From assembly GCA_039187815.1 (NCBI GenBank), contig JBCCZI010000007.1, forward strand, positions 3,714 through 67,713: 64,000 nucleotides of DNA, in the 5' to 3' direction. This DNA comes from Thermohalobaculum sp039187815 (GTDB taxonomy: Bacteria; Pseudomonadota; Alphaproteobacteria; Rhodobacterales; Rhodobacteraceae). The translations under genes were made by a program, and so were the position numbers. Position 1 is the stretch's first letter, and each line of letters opens with the position of its first letter. Shown here in pieces: positions 9,106 through 18,248 of the stretch. The notes below the pieces were generated by a model. The model ran no database searches and was not told the origin of the DNA. It was given only the letters and a program-made list of their open reading frames with translations.

Positions 9106-9872
9106 AGCTGGCTCTCCACCCGCCATTTGTCGGCATAGAGTTTGCCGCCACACCAGTAAGCCGAGATCTTGTCCTCTTCGAGCATGGTGATCAGCTCGGG
9201 GTTTTTGGTCACCGGCACGCCCGAGAACTGATGCGATTTCAGCGCGTGCACCTTGACGCTGTCGCTCCACCAGCTGACGACGCAGAGCGTGAAGGGGATG
9301 AGGCGCGACGTGCCGTCCTCGAGTCCGATCTCCAGATACCGGATGAGCTGCTCGGATTTGTCGACCCAGAGATCGCTGACCGTGCCACCCTGCTCACCAT
9401 CGGCGCCGATGACCGCATGGCCGATGATGTTGCCGCCCTTTGAGGCAAAGGCGAACTCGGGCGCGACCCGCATCGGCACGATTTTGGCGTGGCCCTCAAC
9501 CGTCAGATCCGGCTCGTCATGGCGCAGGCAATAGGCCGCCGGCCCGATGCCATCGGCCAACGGATCGCCCGTGGGCTCCCACGGCGCGCCGGAGAAGGCC
9601 GCCACCTTGCGCATGGCGAACTGGCGCGTCTCGCGGTCGTTCGGATCGGGCTTGGTCACCTCACCCTTGCCATGGGGCAGCTTGTAGGTCGTGGGCGAGG
9701 GCATGCCATAGGGCCGATCGCCCGCATCCTTGCCCGTCACCTCGGATTCGAGCGGATAGCCCTCGCGCATGTTCTCGCGCTGGATCCAGATGATCAACCC
9801 GAAGAAGAACAACCAGAACAGGTAGAGGGCCACCTGCGCAAAGTCGATATTGCCAACGATTGTTGAGGTCAT
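9102..9872 (-). CDS. puhA: Photosynthetic reaction centre H subunit
   Basis: A 256-aa protein with one N-terminal transmembrane helix (about residues 12-31, VALYLFWLFFFGLIIWI) followed by QRENMREGYPLE, the H-subunit signature. A cytoplasmic PRC-barrel domain follows (VSDLWVDKSEQLIRYLEI, and the end VPVTKNPELITMLEEDKISAYWCGG). It caps the L/M dimer on the cytoplasmic side and supports proton delivery to QB. The start at MTSTIVGNIDF is chosen because it matches the family; a GGGAGA lies about 8 nt upstream. It lies 22 nt after lhaA. Confidence 0.96.
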   Translation of the reverse strand: MTSTIVGNIDFAQVALYLFWLFFFGLIIWIQRENMREGYPLESEVTGKDAGDRPYGMPSPTTYKLPHGKGEVTKPDPNDRETRQFAMRKVAAFSGAPWEPTGDPLADGIGPAAYCLRHDEPDLTVEGHAKIVPMRVAPEFAFASKGGNIIGHAVIGADGEQGGTVSDLWVDKSEQLIRYLEIGLEDGTSRLIPFTLCVVSWWSDSVKVHALKSHQFSGVPVTKNPELITMLEEDKISAYWCGGKLYADKWRVESQL

Positions 9873-9894
9873 GACAGGGTCTCCCATTCGCGTG

Positions 9895-11331
9895 TCATGC
9901 AGGGAACTCCGAGAGGCCAAAGCGCTCTGACCTCCCTGGCGTGCGGCCGGTGCCGCGGCGAACCAGCGGGCCAATGGCGGCCAGCGTGGCAAAGAGCAAA
10001 AAGATCTCGAGGTGGTAGACGACCGAATAGCCGACGGCGGGGTCCATCATGGCAGTGCCAAGCGCCCCGGTCTCCGCCACGGCCGAGACGGCATCGCGGA
10101 GCGCGCCGCCGGCAAAGAGGCCAAGCCCCGCAGCGGTCGCCTGGGCGGCGCCCCATGCGCCGAGCGCGAGGCCCGATCGCCCACCCTCACCGAGCTTCAT
10201 GGCTGCCGTGAGCGTGCCGACCGCGAACAAGCCGCCGCCAAGCCCGATCAGCCCCGCACCCGTGCGGAACAACAAGGGCGACCCCAGCGGGTCGGCAAAG
10301 ATCACCGCCGAGAACGCACCGACCCCGATGACACAGCCAATGGCCGCCAAGCCGCAGGCATCCCAGCCGCGCGACAGCGCGCGGGCCGCAGCTGCAAAGC
10401 CCACCAACGAGCCAAACGCCCACAGCGCCGTCAGCGCCGTGGTATCGCCAACCGACAGGAGCAGGATCTGCCCGCCATAGGGCTCGAGCAGGATATCTTG
10501 CATGGAGAAGGCCAGCGTGCCGAGCACCACAGCAGCCAGCAATCGGCCCGCGCGCCCGCCCGCCATCAGATCGGCCCAAGCCTCGTGGAAAGGAGGCCGC
10601 GGGGCCGAACGCTCGGACCGCGTCATCGGCTTCACATGCTCTTGGCGCCAAAGCGCCACGAGGTTCAACCCAAGCGTGATCAGCGCCGAGGCCTGGATCA
10701 CTTGGATCAGCCGCAGCTGGCTGAAATCGCTCAGCAACCAGCCAAAGAGCCCGGCCGAGACGCCCATGCCGACCAACAGCATCACATAGAGCAAGGCCAC
10801 GACCCGGGGGCGTTTGTCCTCGGGCGCCAAGTCGGTGGCCAGCGCCAGCCCAGCCGTCTGGGTCATGTGCACGCCGGCGCCCACCAAGAGGAAGGCCAGG
10901 GCGGCCCCGGCCGGCCCCGCCCAACTCGGCCCCGTCGTCTGATCCCCCGACAGAACGATTAGCGCAAAGGGCATGATCGCCAAACCGCCGAACTGGGTCA
11001 GCGAGCCGAACCAGATATAAGGCGTGCGCTTCCAGCCGATCGCCGAGCGATGGGTGTCCGAGCGAAAGCCCAGCAGCGCGCGGAAGGGCGCCACCAGCAT
11101 CGGCAGCGCTGCCATCAGCGCCACCAGCCAGGCAGAGACGCCGAGCTCAACGATCATCACCCGGTTGAGCGTGCCGGTCAGCAGCACCATCGCCATGCCC
11201 ACGGACACCTGGAACAGCGAGAGCCGCAAGAGCCGCGCGAGCGGCAGGTCCTCGCTCGCCACATCGGCAAACGGCACCAGCGCCCGCCCGGCGGTGTTCC
11301 AGAATTGTGTCCGGGGAGAAGGCTCGGTCAT
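9895..11331 (-). CDS. lhaA: LhaA (PucC/BCD family) light-harvesting assembly transporter
   Basis: A 478-aa MFS-fold membrane protein with about 12 hydrophobic segments. Motifs shared with the PucC/LhaA family include GTLNRVMIVELGVSAWLVA, FRALLGFRSDTHRSAIGWKRTPYIW, GVHMTQTAGLALATDLAPEDKRPRVVA and FSMQDILLEPYGGQ. It promotes LH1 assembly, possibly by delivering BChl. The start at 11331 overlaps the bchM stop (ATGA); an upstream ATG at 11403 would lie within bchM. Confidence 0.95.
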   Translation of the reverse strand: MTEPSPRTQFWNTAGRALVPFADVASEDLPLARLLRLSLFQVSVGMAMVLLTGTLNRVMIVELGVSAWLVALMAALPMLVAPFRALLGFRSDTHRSAIGWKRTPYIWFGSLTQFGGLAIMPFALIVLSGDQTTGPSWAGPAGAALAFLLVGAGVHMTQTAGLALATDLAPEDKRPRVVALLYVMLLVGMGVSAGLFGWLLSDFSQLRLIQVIQASALITLGLNLVALWRQEHVKPMTRSERSAPRPPFHEAWADLMAGGRAGRLLAAVVLGTLAFSMQDILLEPYGGQILLLSVGDTTALTALWAFGSLVGFAAAARALSRGWDACGLAAIGCVIGVGAFSAVIFADPLGSPLLFRTGAGLIGLGGGLFAVGTLTAAMKLGEGGRSGLALGAWGAAQATAAGLGLFAGGALRDAVSAVAETGALGTAMMDPAVGYSVVYHLEIFLLFATLAAIGPLVRRGTGRTPGRSERFGLSEFPA

Positions 11332-12029
11332 GGGCGGACAAGCTCCAAGCCGTGAGAGATGTAGAAGCCGCGAGAGACCCGCCCGGTGCGGGCTGGAACC
11401 CACCCGTCGAGCGCTTCAGAAGAGCGCAGCGCCTCATGCAAGCGACGCTCCGCAATCGGCTGGATCGCCGGTGAGCGATCCGACCGCGGAAACAGCTTTC
11501 CAGCGGTGTGCATCGCGGCCAGCAACGGTGTGCGCGGCGCAAAGGTGAAGACGATCGAGCCTCGGGTCACACGCGCCAGACGGCCAAGCGCGCCGACAAT
11601 GTCCCGCGGGCCGTAGTGGATCAGGCTGTCCATCGCGACCACATGGTCGAACGCCCCGAGCGTGCCATCGAGCATGTCTCCGGTGCGCCAGTCGATCCGG
11701 TCTCGGAGCTCGGGCGGCGTGCGCTCGGCGGCCACGCTGAGCAACGAGCCCGCCACGTCCACCGCAACGACCTCCGCCCCGCGCCGGGCCGCCTCGAGCG
11801 CCAACGCCCCGGTCCCGCACCCGGCATCGAGCACGCGGCGCCCCGCGAGATCCTGGGGCAGCCAGGAGAGCAGCGCCTCCCGCATCTCCGTCCGCCCAGC
11901 CCGCACCGTCTCACGGATCCGCGACACGGGCGCATCCGAGGTGAGGCGCGCCCAGGTCTCGGACGCGGTGCGGTCGAAATAGTCGCGCAAACGTTCGCGC
12001 TGCTGGGTGTAGGAGGTGGTCTCAGCCAT
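11328..12029 (-). CDS. bchM: Mg-protoporphyrin IX O-methyltransferase
   Basis: A 233-aa SAM-dependent methyltransferase that methylates the 13-propionate of Mg-protoporphyrin IX. The SAM site VLDAGCGTGALALEAARRGAEVVAVDV is clear, as are YFDRTASETWARLTSDAPVSRIRETVR at the N-terminus and SLIHYGPRDI downstream. The ATG overlaps the bchL stop by one base (TGATG). It feeds AcsF and takes the product of BchHDI. Confidence 0.95.
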   Translation of the reverse strand: MAETTSYTQQRERLRDYFDRTASETWARLTSDAPVSRIRETVRAGRTEMREALLSWLPQDLAGRRVLDAGCGTGALALEAARRGAEVVAVDVAGSLLSVAAERTPPELRDRIDWRTGDMLDGTLGAFDHVVAMDSLIHYGPRDIVGALGRLARVTRGSIVFTFAPRTPLLAAMHTAGKLFPRSDRSPAIQPIAERRLHEALRSSEALDGWVPARTGRVSRGFYISHGLELVRP

Positions 12030-12937
12030 CAGTCAAACCCCAACAGCTCAAAGATTTCGCGGTCGGGCAGCGGGGCGGGCGCCATGGGCTCGGTCCCGGC
12101 CCAAAGCGTCTCGGCCAGACGCACATATTCTTTCTGGACCGCCACCACCTCGTCGGACTGCTCCATCTCGAACAGCGTGCATTTTTTGAGCCGCGAGCGG
12201 CGAAGCGCGTCGAGATCCGGCAAATGCGCCAGGCGCCGAAAGCCCACCGTGTCGCAATAGCGGTCGACCTCGTTGGTCTCGCGGCTGCGATTGGCGACAC
12301 AGCCCGCGAGGCGCACGGCATAGTTCGCCGACTTCGCCTGAACCGCCGCAACGATCCGGTTCATGGCATAGATCGAGTCAAAATCGTTTGCGGTCACGAT
12401 CAGCGCCCGCTCGGCATGCTGGAGCGGGGCGGCAAACCCGCCGCAAACCACGTCGCCGAGCACGTCGAAGATCACCACATCGGTGTCCTCGAGCATGTGA
12501 TGCTCCTTCAGCAGGCGCACGGTCTGGCCGACCACATAACCGCCGCAGCCGGTGCCCGCCGGAGGACCGCCCGCCTCGACGCACATCACACCGTTGTAGC
12601 CTTCGTAGACGAAATCTTCGGGCCGCAGCTCTTCGGAGTGGAAATCCACCTCCGCCAAGCTGTCGATCACCGTCGGCACGAGGCATTTGGTCAGCGTGAA
12701 GGTGCTGTCATGCTTGGGGTCGCAGCCGATCTGCAGCACCCGTTTGCCGAGCTTGGAGAAAGCCACGGACAGGTTCGACGAGGTCGTCGACTTGCCAATC
12801 CCGCCCTTGCCGTAGACGGCAAAGACCTTGGCGCCCTCGATCTTCATCGAGGGGTCTTGGTGGACCTGTACGCTGCCCTCCCCGTCCTTGCGCGGGCGGC
12901 GGCGGGGCAGGCTCGGCGGTGTTTCGAGCGGGGCCAT
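12029..12937 (-). CDS. bchL: Light-independent protochlorophyllide reductase, iron protein
   Basis: A 302-aa NifH-like homodimer subunit that passes electrons to BchNB using ATP. P-loop VYGKGGIGKST is at about residues 41-51. The cluster-ligand regions GTGCGGYVVGQ and LGDVVCGGFAAPL each carry the expected Cys. The N-terminal GEGSVQVHQD is typical for BchL and supports the start, which has AGGAGAGG just upstream. It lies 9 nt after bchH. Confidence 0.97.
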   Translation of the reverse strand: MAPLETPPSLPRRRPRKDGEGSVQVHQDPSMKIEGAKVFAVYGKGGIGKSTTSSNLSVAFSKLGKRVLQIGCDPKHDSTFTLTKCLVPTVIDSLAEVDFHSEELRPEDFVYEGYNGVMCVEAGGPPAGTGCGGYVVGQTVRLLKEHHMLEDTDVVIFDVLGDVVCGGFAAPLQHAERALIVTANDFDSIYAMNRIVAAVQAKSANYAVRLAGCVANRSRETNEVDRYCDTVGFRRLAHLPDLDALRRSRLKKCTLFEMEQSDEVVAVQKEYVRLAETLWAGTEPMAPAPLPDREIFELLGFD

Positions 12938-12946
12938 GTCCTCTCC

Positions 12947-15900
12947 TCAGGCGGTGGCGGCGACGGGGTCGATCCCCTCGAGCCTGTCTTCGAGTTCCTC
13001 TCCCGCCGCCTCGAGGGCGGCGAGCGTGTCGGCGTCGGGTGTCCAGTACTGGCGCTCATGCGCCTCGAGCAGACGGTTGGCCATGCGGGCCGAGGCGGCA
13101 GGGTTCAACTGTCCCAGCCGCCGGCGCATCTCCTCGTCGAGCACAAAGGTCTCGGACAGACGCTGATAGACCCAGGGGTCCACGGCACCGGTGGTGGCCG
13201 ACCAGCCGACGGTGTTGGTCACCTGCGCCTCGATCTGGCGCACGCCCTCATGGCCGTGGGACAGCATCCCCTCGAACCATTTGGGGTTGAGCGCGCGGGT
13301 GCGTGTCTCGAGCGCCACCTGTTCGGCGAGGCTGCGCACCTTGGCGCCGCCGCGGGTCTGGTCGCCGATATAGACCGGGGCCGCCTCGCCGCGCGCCCGC
13401 GTCACGGCGCGGCTGATCCCGCCCAGCGTGTCGAAATAGTGATCGACCGTGGTGACACCGAGCTCCACGCTCTCGAGGTTCTGATAGGCCAGATCCACGC
13501 GCCCGAGGATCGAGCCCAGCAACTCGCCCTGCGCCGCCGATTTGCCATCGCGGCCATAAGCAAAGCATTTCCGCCGCTGATAGCTGTCGGCCAGTTCATC
13601 CTCTGCGCCCCAACTGCCGGCATCGATCAGGTGATTGACGTTCGAGCCATAGGCGCCCTCGGCATTGGAGAACACCCGCAGCGCTGCGGTGTCCATGTCG
13701 CAGGCGTGCTTGGCCTGATGCGCCAGCGCATTGGCGCGCACATGGTTCTGCTCCAAGGGCTCGTCCGCGCTCGCCGCGAGCCAGGCGGCCTCGGCTAGCA
13801 GTTTGGTCTGCAGCGGCAACAGATCGCGGAAGATGCCGGAGAGCGTCATCACCACATCGATCCGGGGCCGGCCCAGGGTCTCGAGCGGGATCAGCTCGGC
13901 ACCCGCCAACCGGCCATAGCCATCGAACCGCGGCCTGGCCCCCATCAGCGCAAGCGCCTGGCCGATGGGCCCGCCCTCGCTCTTGAGGTTGTCCGTGCCC
14001 CAAAGCACCAAAGCGATCGAACGGGGCAGCGTGCCCGTGTCCGCCCGGTGGCGCTCGAGCACCAGCTCCGCCTGTGCCGAGCCGTCCCGCAGCGCATAGG
14101 CAGAGGGCATCCGGAAGGGATCGAACCCATGGAGATTGCGCCCCGTCGGCAGGATGTCGGGGCTGCGGATCAAGTCGCCTCCGGCCACCGGCGCCACAAA
14201 TCCACCATCCAAGGCGTGCAGCAACGCGGGCGTCTCAGCATCTTGGGCAAGCAGGCGCGCCGCTTTGGCCAAGCGCTCAAGGAACGGATCTTGCTCCGGA
14301 TCCGCCGTCTCGCCGCGGCGTCCGGCCGCGAGCCGTTGGATCGTCTCGGCATCGGGGGTGGGGCGGCCCTCGGCTTCGGCCATGGCGCCTGCCATGGCGG
14401 CGAGCGTGTCCGCCCGCTCCTCAACCGGCGGGATCCGTCCGATCACGTGTAGACCGTGTGGGATCAGCGTCTCCTCCAGCTCCGCCACCTTGGCCCACAG
14501 CGCCGGCACAGCGCGATCCGGATCCGTCCAGCTCGGCTCGGCCTCGGCCAGATCCACATTGGCCGCTTGCGCCTGGATCAACTCGGCCAAGGCCGCGCGT
14601 TCCTGCACCGCATGCGGCGCGGCTCCGCGCCAGCGCTCGATCGACGCCTTGAGATCCGCGAGCCCGCGATAGAGCCCGGCCTGCGCCAACGGTGGGGTCA
14701 GATGTGTGACCGTTGTCGCCGCCGCCCGCCGTTTGGCCAACGTCCCTTCCGACGGATTGTTCGCCGCATAGAGGTAGATGTTGGGCAGATCTCCGATCAG
14801 CCGGTCGGGCCAGCATTCAGCCCCCAGCCCGACCTGTTTGCCGGGCATGAACTCGAGCGCCCCATGGGTGCCGAAATGCAGGACCGCATGGGCATCGAAA
14901 TCCGTGGCGATCCAGCGGTAGAACGCCGAGAAGGCATGGGTCGGTGCAAAGCTGCGCTCGAACAGCAGCCGCATGGGATCGCCCTCATAGCCAAAGGCGG
15001 GCTGCACCCCGACAAACACCTGGCCGAACCGCGCGCCGAGCACATAGGCCTCGCGTCCGTTTGCCTGCTGGCGGCCGGGCGCCGGACCCCATTGCGCCTC
15101 GATCTCGGCGAGCCAGGGCGTCTCGCGCACCATGGTCTCGGCCGACACGCGCGCGGCCACATTGGCCTCCTGCCCGTGCTCGGCCGCATTCCCGCCGAGA
15201 ACCGCGTCGCGCAAGGCATCGACGCTGGCCGGCGGCTCGACGTCATAGCCCTCGGCCTTGAGCGCGTGCAGCAGATTGTGGAGCGAGCGGAAGACCGAGA
15301 GATAGGCTGCGGTGCCGATCGCCCCCGCATTGGGCGGAAAGCCGTAGAGCACAACCGCGAGCCGACGCTCGGCCCGTTCGCTGCGGCGCAGGCGGACGAT
15401 CCGCATGAGCCGGTCGGCCAGCCGGGCGACACGATCCTCACACGGGAGCATGGCACCATTGCCGGAATGGCCGGCGCGGGCCTCACCGCTGCGCCCGCCA
15501 AAGACCATCGGCCCGGTCGCGCCGTCGATCTCGGGGATGGCGACCATCATGGTGGCCTCGACCGGCGAGAGCCCATTGGTGGACCGGGCCCAGGTCTCGA
15601 TCGACTGAAACTCGAGCGCATGGGCTGCGAGATAGGGCACATCGAGCGCCTCGAGCGTCTCACGCGCGGCCGATGCATCATTGTAGGCCGGGCCGCCGAC
15701 CAGCGAGAACCCGGTCAGCGAGAGAACCGCATCGACGGTCGCCCGCCCGGCATTCTGGAAGTAGGCGTCGATCGCGGGGCGGGCATCGAGACCAGAGGCA
15801 AAGGCTGGCACCACCTCGAGCCCGCGGGCCTCCAGCGCGTGGATCACCGCATCGTAATGCGCCGTGTCGCCAGCGAGCAGATAGGAGCGCATCATCAGAA

Positions 15901-16672
15901 GGCCGATGCGCCCCTGCCGCGGAGCATCGGGCAGGGGCAGATCGCCAGCGGCCTCCGAGAACCGCCCCGGCAAAGCCGGGTGATAGACGCCCGTGTCCGG
16001 ATAGTCGACCGGAGCGGCGGGCGCGAGCTGGCCCCGGTAGCAAGCGCGCGGGCCGGCCGCGTAGCGGTCGATCAAAAAGCGCACCAAGCTCTCGATGTTT
16101 TCGTCCGAGCCCGAGAGCCAATACTGCATGGTCAGGAAGTAGGCGCGCAGATCCTGCGCCTTGCCCGGGATGTAGCGCAGCAGCTTTGGCAGCCGGCGGA
16201 GCATCTTCATCTGGCCGGCGCCCGAGCTTGCGCTCTCCCCCCCCTTAGGCTTGCCGCGAAGGCGTTTGAGCAGCTTGCGGATCCCGGTGGCTGGGCGGTC
16301 CATGCGCAAATCGCCGAGGCGCGTGATGCGCGTGACCTCGGGGGCCGAGATCACGCCGACGATCGCGTCGCACTTGGGGGCCCGCTCCTCGAGTGCTGGC
16401 AGGATCGCCTTGATCTGATCCTCGAGGAACAGCATGGCCGCCAGGACGATATCGGCCCGGCCGATGGCGGATTGGGCAGCCTCGAGCGCGGAGGGATCCT
16501 CGGCCCAATCGGTCGCCGCATGGATTTCGAGCGAGAGGCCGGGGATGTCGCGACGCAAAGCGCGCTCGGCCCGCGAGGCCGGGCCGGCGAGATGCCGGTC
16601 CAGCGTGACGATGACGACCCGAACGGGCGCGCCCTCGCCGGTATCAGCGGGCAAAATGCGCTTTGGCATCAT
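12947..16672 (-). CDS. bchH: Magnesium chelatase subunit H
   Basis: A 1241-aa porphyrin-binding subunit of Mg chelatase, inserting Mg2+ into protoporphyrin IX together with BchI and BchD. Family segments include ISAPEVTRITRLGDLRMDRP, YDAVIHALEARGLEVVPAFASGLD, ALEFQSIETWARSTNGLSPVE, HFGTHGALEFMPGKQVG, YLYAANNPSEGTLAKRRAAA and GIFRDLLPLQTKLL. I place the start at the ATG-ATG pair at 16672/16669, so its first 29 nt overlap the end of bchB; the frame runs further upstream to 16999 but that part is bchB in another frame. The long overlap suggests tight translational coupling. Confidence 0.95.
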   Translation of the reverse strand: MMPKRILPADTGEGAPVRVVIVTLDRHLAGPASRAERALRRDIPGLSLEIHAATDWAEDPSALEAAQSAIGRADIVLAAMLFLEDQIKAILPALEERAPKCDAIVGVISAPEVTRITRLGDLRMDRPATGIRKLLKRLRGKPKGGESASSGAGQMKMLRRLPKLLRYIPGKAQDLRAYFLTMQYWLSGSDENIESLVRFLIDRYAAGPRACYRGQLAPAAPVDYPDTGVYHPALPGRFSEAAGDLPLPDAPRQGRIGLLMMRSYLLAGDTAHYDAVIHALEARGLEVVPAFASGLDARPAIDAYFQNAGRATVDAVLSLTGFSLVGGPAYNDASAARETLEALDVPYLAAHALEFQSIETWARSTNGLSPVEATMMVAIPEIDGATGPMVFGGRSGEARAGHSGNGAMLPCEDRVARLADRLMRIVRLRRSERAERRLAVVLYGFPPNAGAIGTAAYLSVFRSLHNLLHALKAEGYDVEPPASVDALRDAVLGGNAAEHGQEANVAARVSAETMVRETPWLAEIEAQWGPAPGRQQANGREAYVLGARFGQVFVGVQPAFGYEGDPMRLLFERSFAPTHAFSAFYRWIATDFDAHAVLHFGTHGALEFMPGKQVGLGAECWPDRLIGDLPNIYLYAANNPSEGTLAKRRAAATTVTHLTPPLAQAGLYRGLADLKASIERWRGAAPHAVQERAALAELIQAQAANVDLAEAEPSWTDPDRAVPALWAKVAELEETLIPHGLHVIGRIPPVEERADTLAAMAGAMAEAEGRPTPDAETIQRLAAGRRGETADPEQDPFLERLAKAARLLAQDAETPALLHALDGGFVAPVAGGDLIRSPDILPTGRNLHGFDPFRMPSAYALRDGSAQAELVLERHRADTGTLPRSIALVLWGTDNLKSEGGPIGQALALMGARPRFDGYGRLAGAELIPLETLGRPRIDVVMTLSGIFRDLLPLQTKLLAEAAWLAASADEPLEQNHVRANALAHQAKHACDMDTAALRVFSNAEGAYGSNVNHLIDAGSWGAEDELADSYQRRKCFAYGRDGKSAAQGELLGSILGRVDLAYQNLESVELGVTTVDHYFDTLGGISRAVTRARGEAAPVYIGDQTRGGAKVRSLAEQVALETRTRALNPKWFEGMLSHGHEGVRQIEAQVTNTVGWSATTGAVDPWVYQRLSETFVLDEEMRRRLGQLNPAASARMANRLLEAHERQYWTPDADTLAALEAAGEELEDRLEGIDPVAATA

Positions 16673-18248
16673 AGAGCGTCTCGACAGTGATGGAGGCAAT
16701 GCCGCGCTCGGCGGCAAAGCGTTCGGTGTTGCGCCGCGCTTTGCCGCGCACGAAGAAGGGGATCTTGCGGAGTTCGCGCTCGGCCTCGGGTGCCCAGATG
16801 GGGGCTTGGGGAGCGTCGGATGCGAACGCGTCAGCCTGAACCGGCGCGTCTTGGACCGAGACGGCCTCGGCGGGCATCGAGCCCCCCTCGGCCGCGGCCG
16901 GCTGCGCCGGACCGGGCGCTTGCGGCACTGGAGCCGCGCCATGGAGATGGCTGGGCCCGGCGCCGTCGTGGAATTCGAAATCCTCCCGGAACATGGCAAG
17001 GAGATGTTCCTCCAAGCCCATCACAAGCGGATGAACCCAGGTGTCGAAGAGCACATTGGCCCCTTCGAAGCCCATCTGAGGCGAGTAGCGCGCGGGAAAG
17101 TCCTGCACATGCACCGGCGCCGAGATCACAGCACAGGGCACGCCGAGGCGCTTGCCGATATGGCGCTCCATCTGGGTGCCGAGGATCAACTCTGGCGCCG
17201 TCTCGGCGATCGCGGCCTCGACCTCGAGATAGTCGTCGGAGATCAGCGCCTCGAGACCGAACTCCCGGGCCGCTGCGCGCATGTCGCGGGCAAAGACCCG
17301 GTCATAGCTGCCCAGGCCGACCACGTCGAAGCCGAACTCATCCCGCGCAACCCGCGCGGCCGCAAGCGCGTGTGTGACGTCCCCGAAAACGAACACCCGC
17401 TTGCCGGTCAGATAGGTCGAGTCGACCGAAGCCGACCACCAGGGTTGCCTCTGCCCGTCGGCCCCAAGTGCCGGCGCAGGATCGACCCCGGCCAAAGCTG
17501 CCACCTCCTCGATGAACTGCCGGGTGGCACCGGTCCCGATCGGGATTGTGCGCGTTCTGGGTTGGCCATGCGCGCGCTCCAACCACCGGGCAGCGGTATC
17601 GGCGGTCTCCGGATAGAGCACCACATTAAAGTCCGCAGCGCCAAGCCGAGCGATATCCGATGGACGCGCGCCGAGCGGGGCCGTCACGTTCACCCGAATG
17701 CCCAGGCGGCCAAGGAGGCCCGTGATCTCGTCCACATCGTCCCGATGACGGAACCCAAGCGCGGTCGGCCCCAAGATATTGCAACTCGGCCCCGGCAGGC
17801 GGTCAACCGGTCCCGCCAAGGCACGGCAAATCCGATAGAAGGTCTCAGCCGCGCCCCAGCTCTCCTTCTTTTGATAGGACGGCAGCTCCAGAGGGATAAC
17901 CGGTATCGGCATGCCCATGGACGAGGCCAAACCGCCCGGGTCGTCCTGGATCAGTTCCGCGGTGCAGGAGGCGCCGACGATCATCGCCTCCGGCGCAAAG
18001 CGCTCATAGGCCTCGGCACAGGCCCGTTTGAAGATCCCGGCCGTGTCCGATCCCAGATCCCGGGCCTGAAAGGTGGTGTAGGTGACCGGCGGGCGCGCAT
18101 CGCGGCGCTCGATCATGGTGAACAGCAGATCCGCATAGGTGTCGCCCTGCGGGGCATGAAGCACATAGTGCAGCCCCTTCATCCCCGTGGCGACCCGCAT
18201 GGCCCCGACATGAGGCGGTCCTTCATAGGTCCAAACCGTCAGTTTCAT
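16644..18248 (-). CDS. bchB: Light-independent protochlorophyllide reductase subunit B
   Basis: A 534-aa NifK-like subunit of the dark-operative reductase, which reduces ring D of protochlorophyllide. It opens with MKLTVWTYEGPPHVGAMR and carries GASCTAELIQDDPGGLA, NILGPTALGFRHRDD, a cluster-region Cys and the C-terminal light-independent PCR domain (PEAERELRKIPFFVRGKARRNTE). A low-complexity Ala/Pro linker of about 50 residues precedes that domain. It overlaps bchN by 4 nt (ATGA) and bchH by 29 nt. Confidence 0.96.
   Translation of the reverse strand: MKLTVWTYEGPPHVGAMRVATGMKGLHYVLHAPQGDTYADLLFTMIERRDARPPVTYTTFQARDLGSDTAGIFKRACAEAYERFAPEAMIVGASCTAELIQDDPGGLASSMGMPIPVIPLELPSYQKKESWGAAETFYRICRALAGPVDRLPGPSCNILGPTALGFRHRDDVDEITGLLGRLGIRVNVTAPLGARPSDIARLGAADFNVVLYPETADTAARWLERAHGQPRTRTIPIGTGATRQFIEEVAALAGVDPAPALGADGQRQPWWSASVDSTYLTGKRVFVFGDVTHALAAARVARDEFGFDVVGLGSYDRVFARDMRAAAREFGLEALISDDYLEVEAAIAETAPELILGTQMERHIGKRLGVPCAVISAPVHVQDFPARYSPQMGFEGANVLFDTWVHPLVMGLEEHLLAMFREDFEFHDGAGPSHLHGAAPVPQAPGPAQPAAAEGGSMPAEAVSVQDAPVQADAFASDAPQAPIWAPEAERELRKIPFFVRGKARRNTERFAAERGIASITVETLYDAKAHFAR

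Noticed and set aside
12224..13798. Plus-strand ORF of 524 codons opposite bchL and bchH
   Set aside because: Shadow of two well-supported bch genes; no recognisable protein features.
14456..16690. Plus-strand ORF of 744 codons opposite bchH
   Set aside because: bchH on the minus strand is certain from its motifs; the opposite frame has only composition-driven openness.
16673..16999. N-terminal extension of bchH by 109 codons
   Set aside because: The stretch is Arg/Pro/Ser-rich out-of-frame translation of the bchB C-terminal region and has no counterpart in the family.
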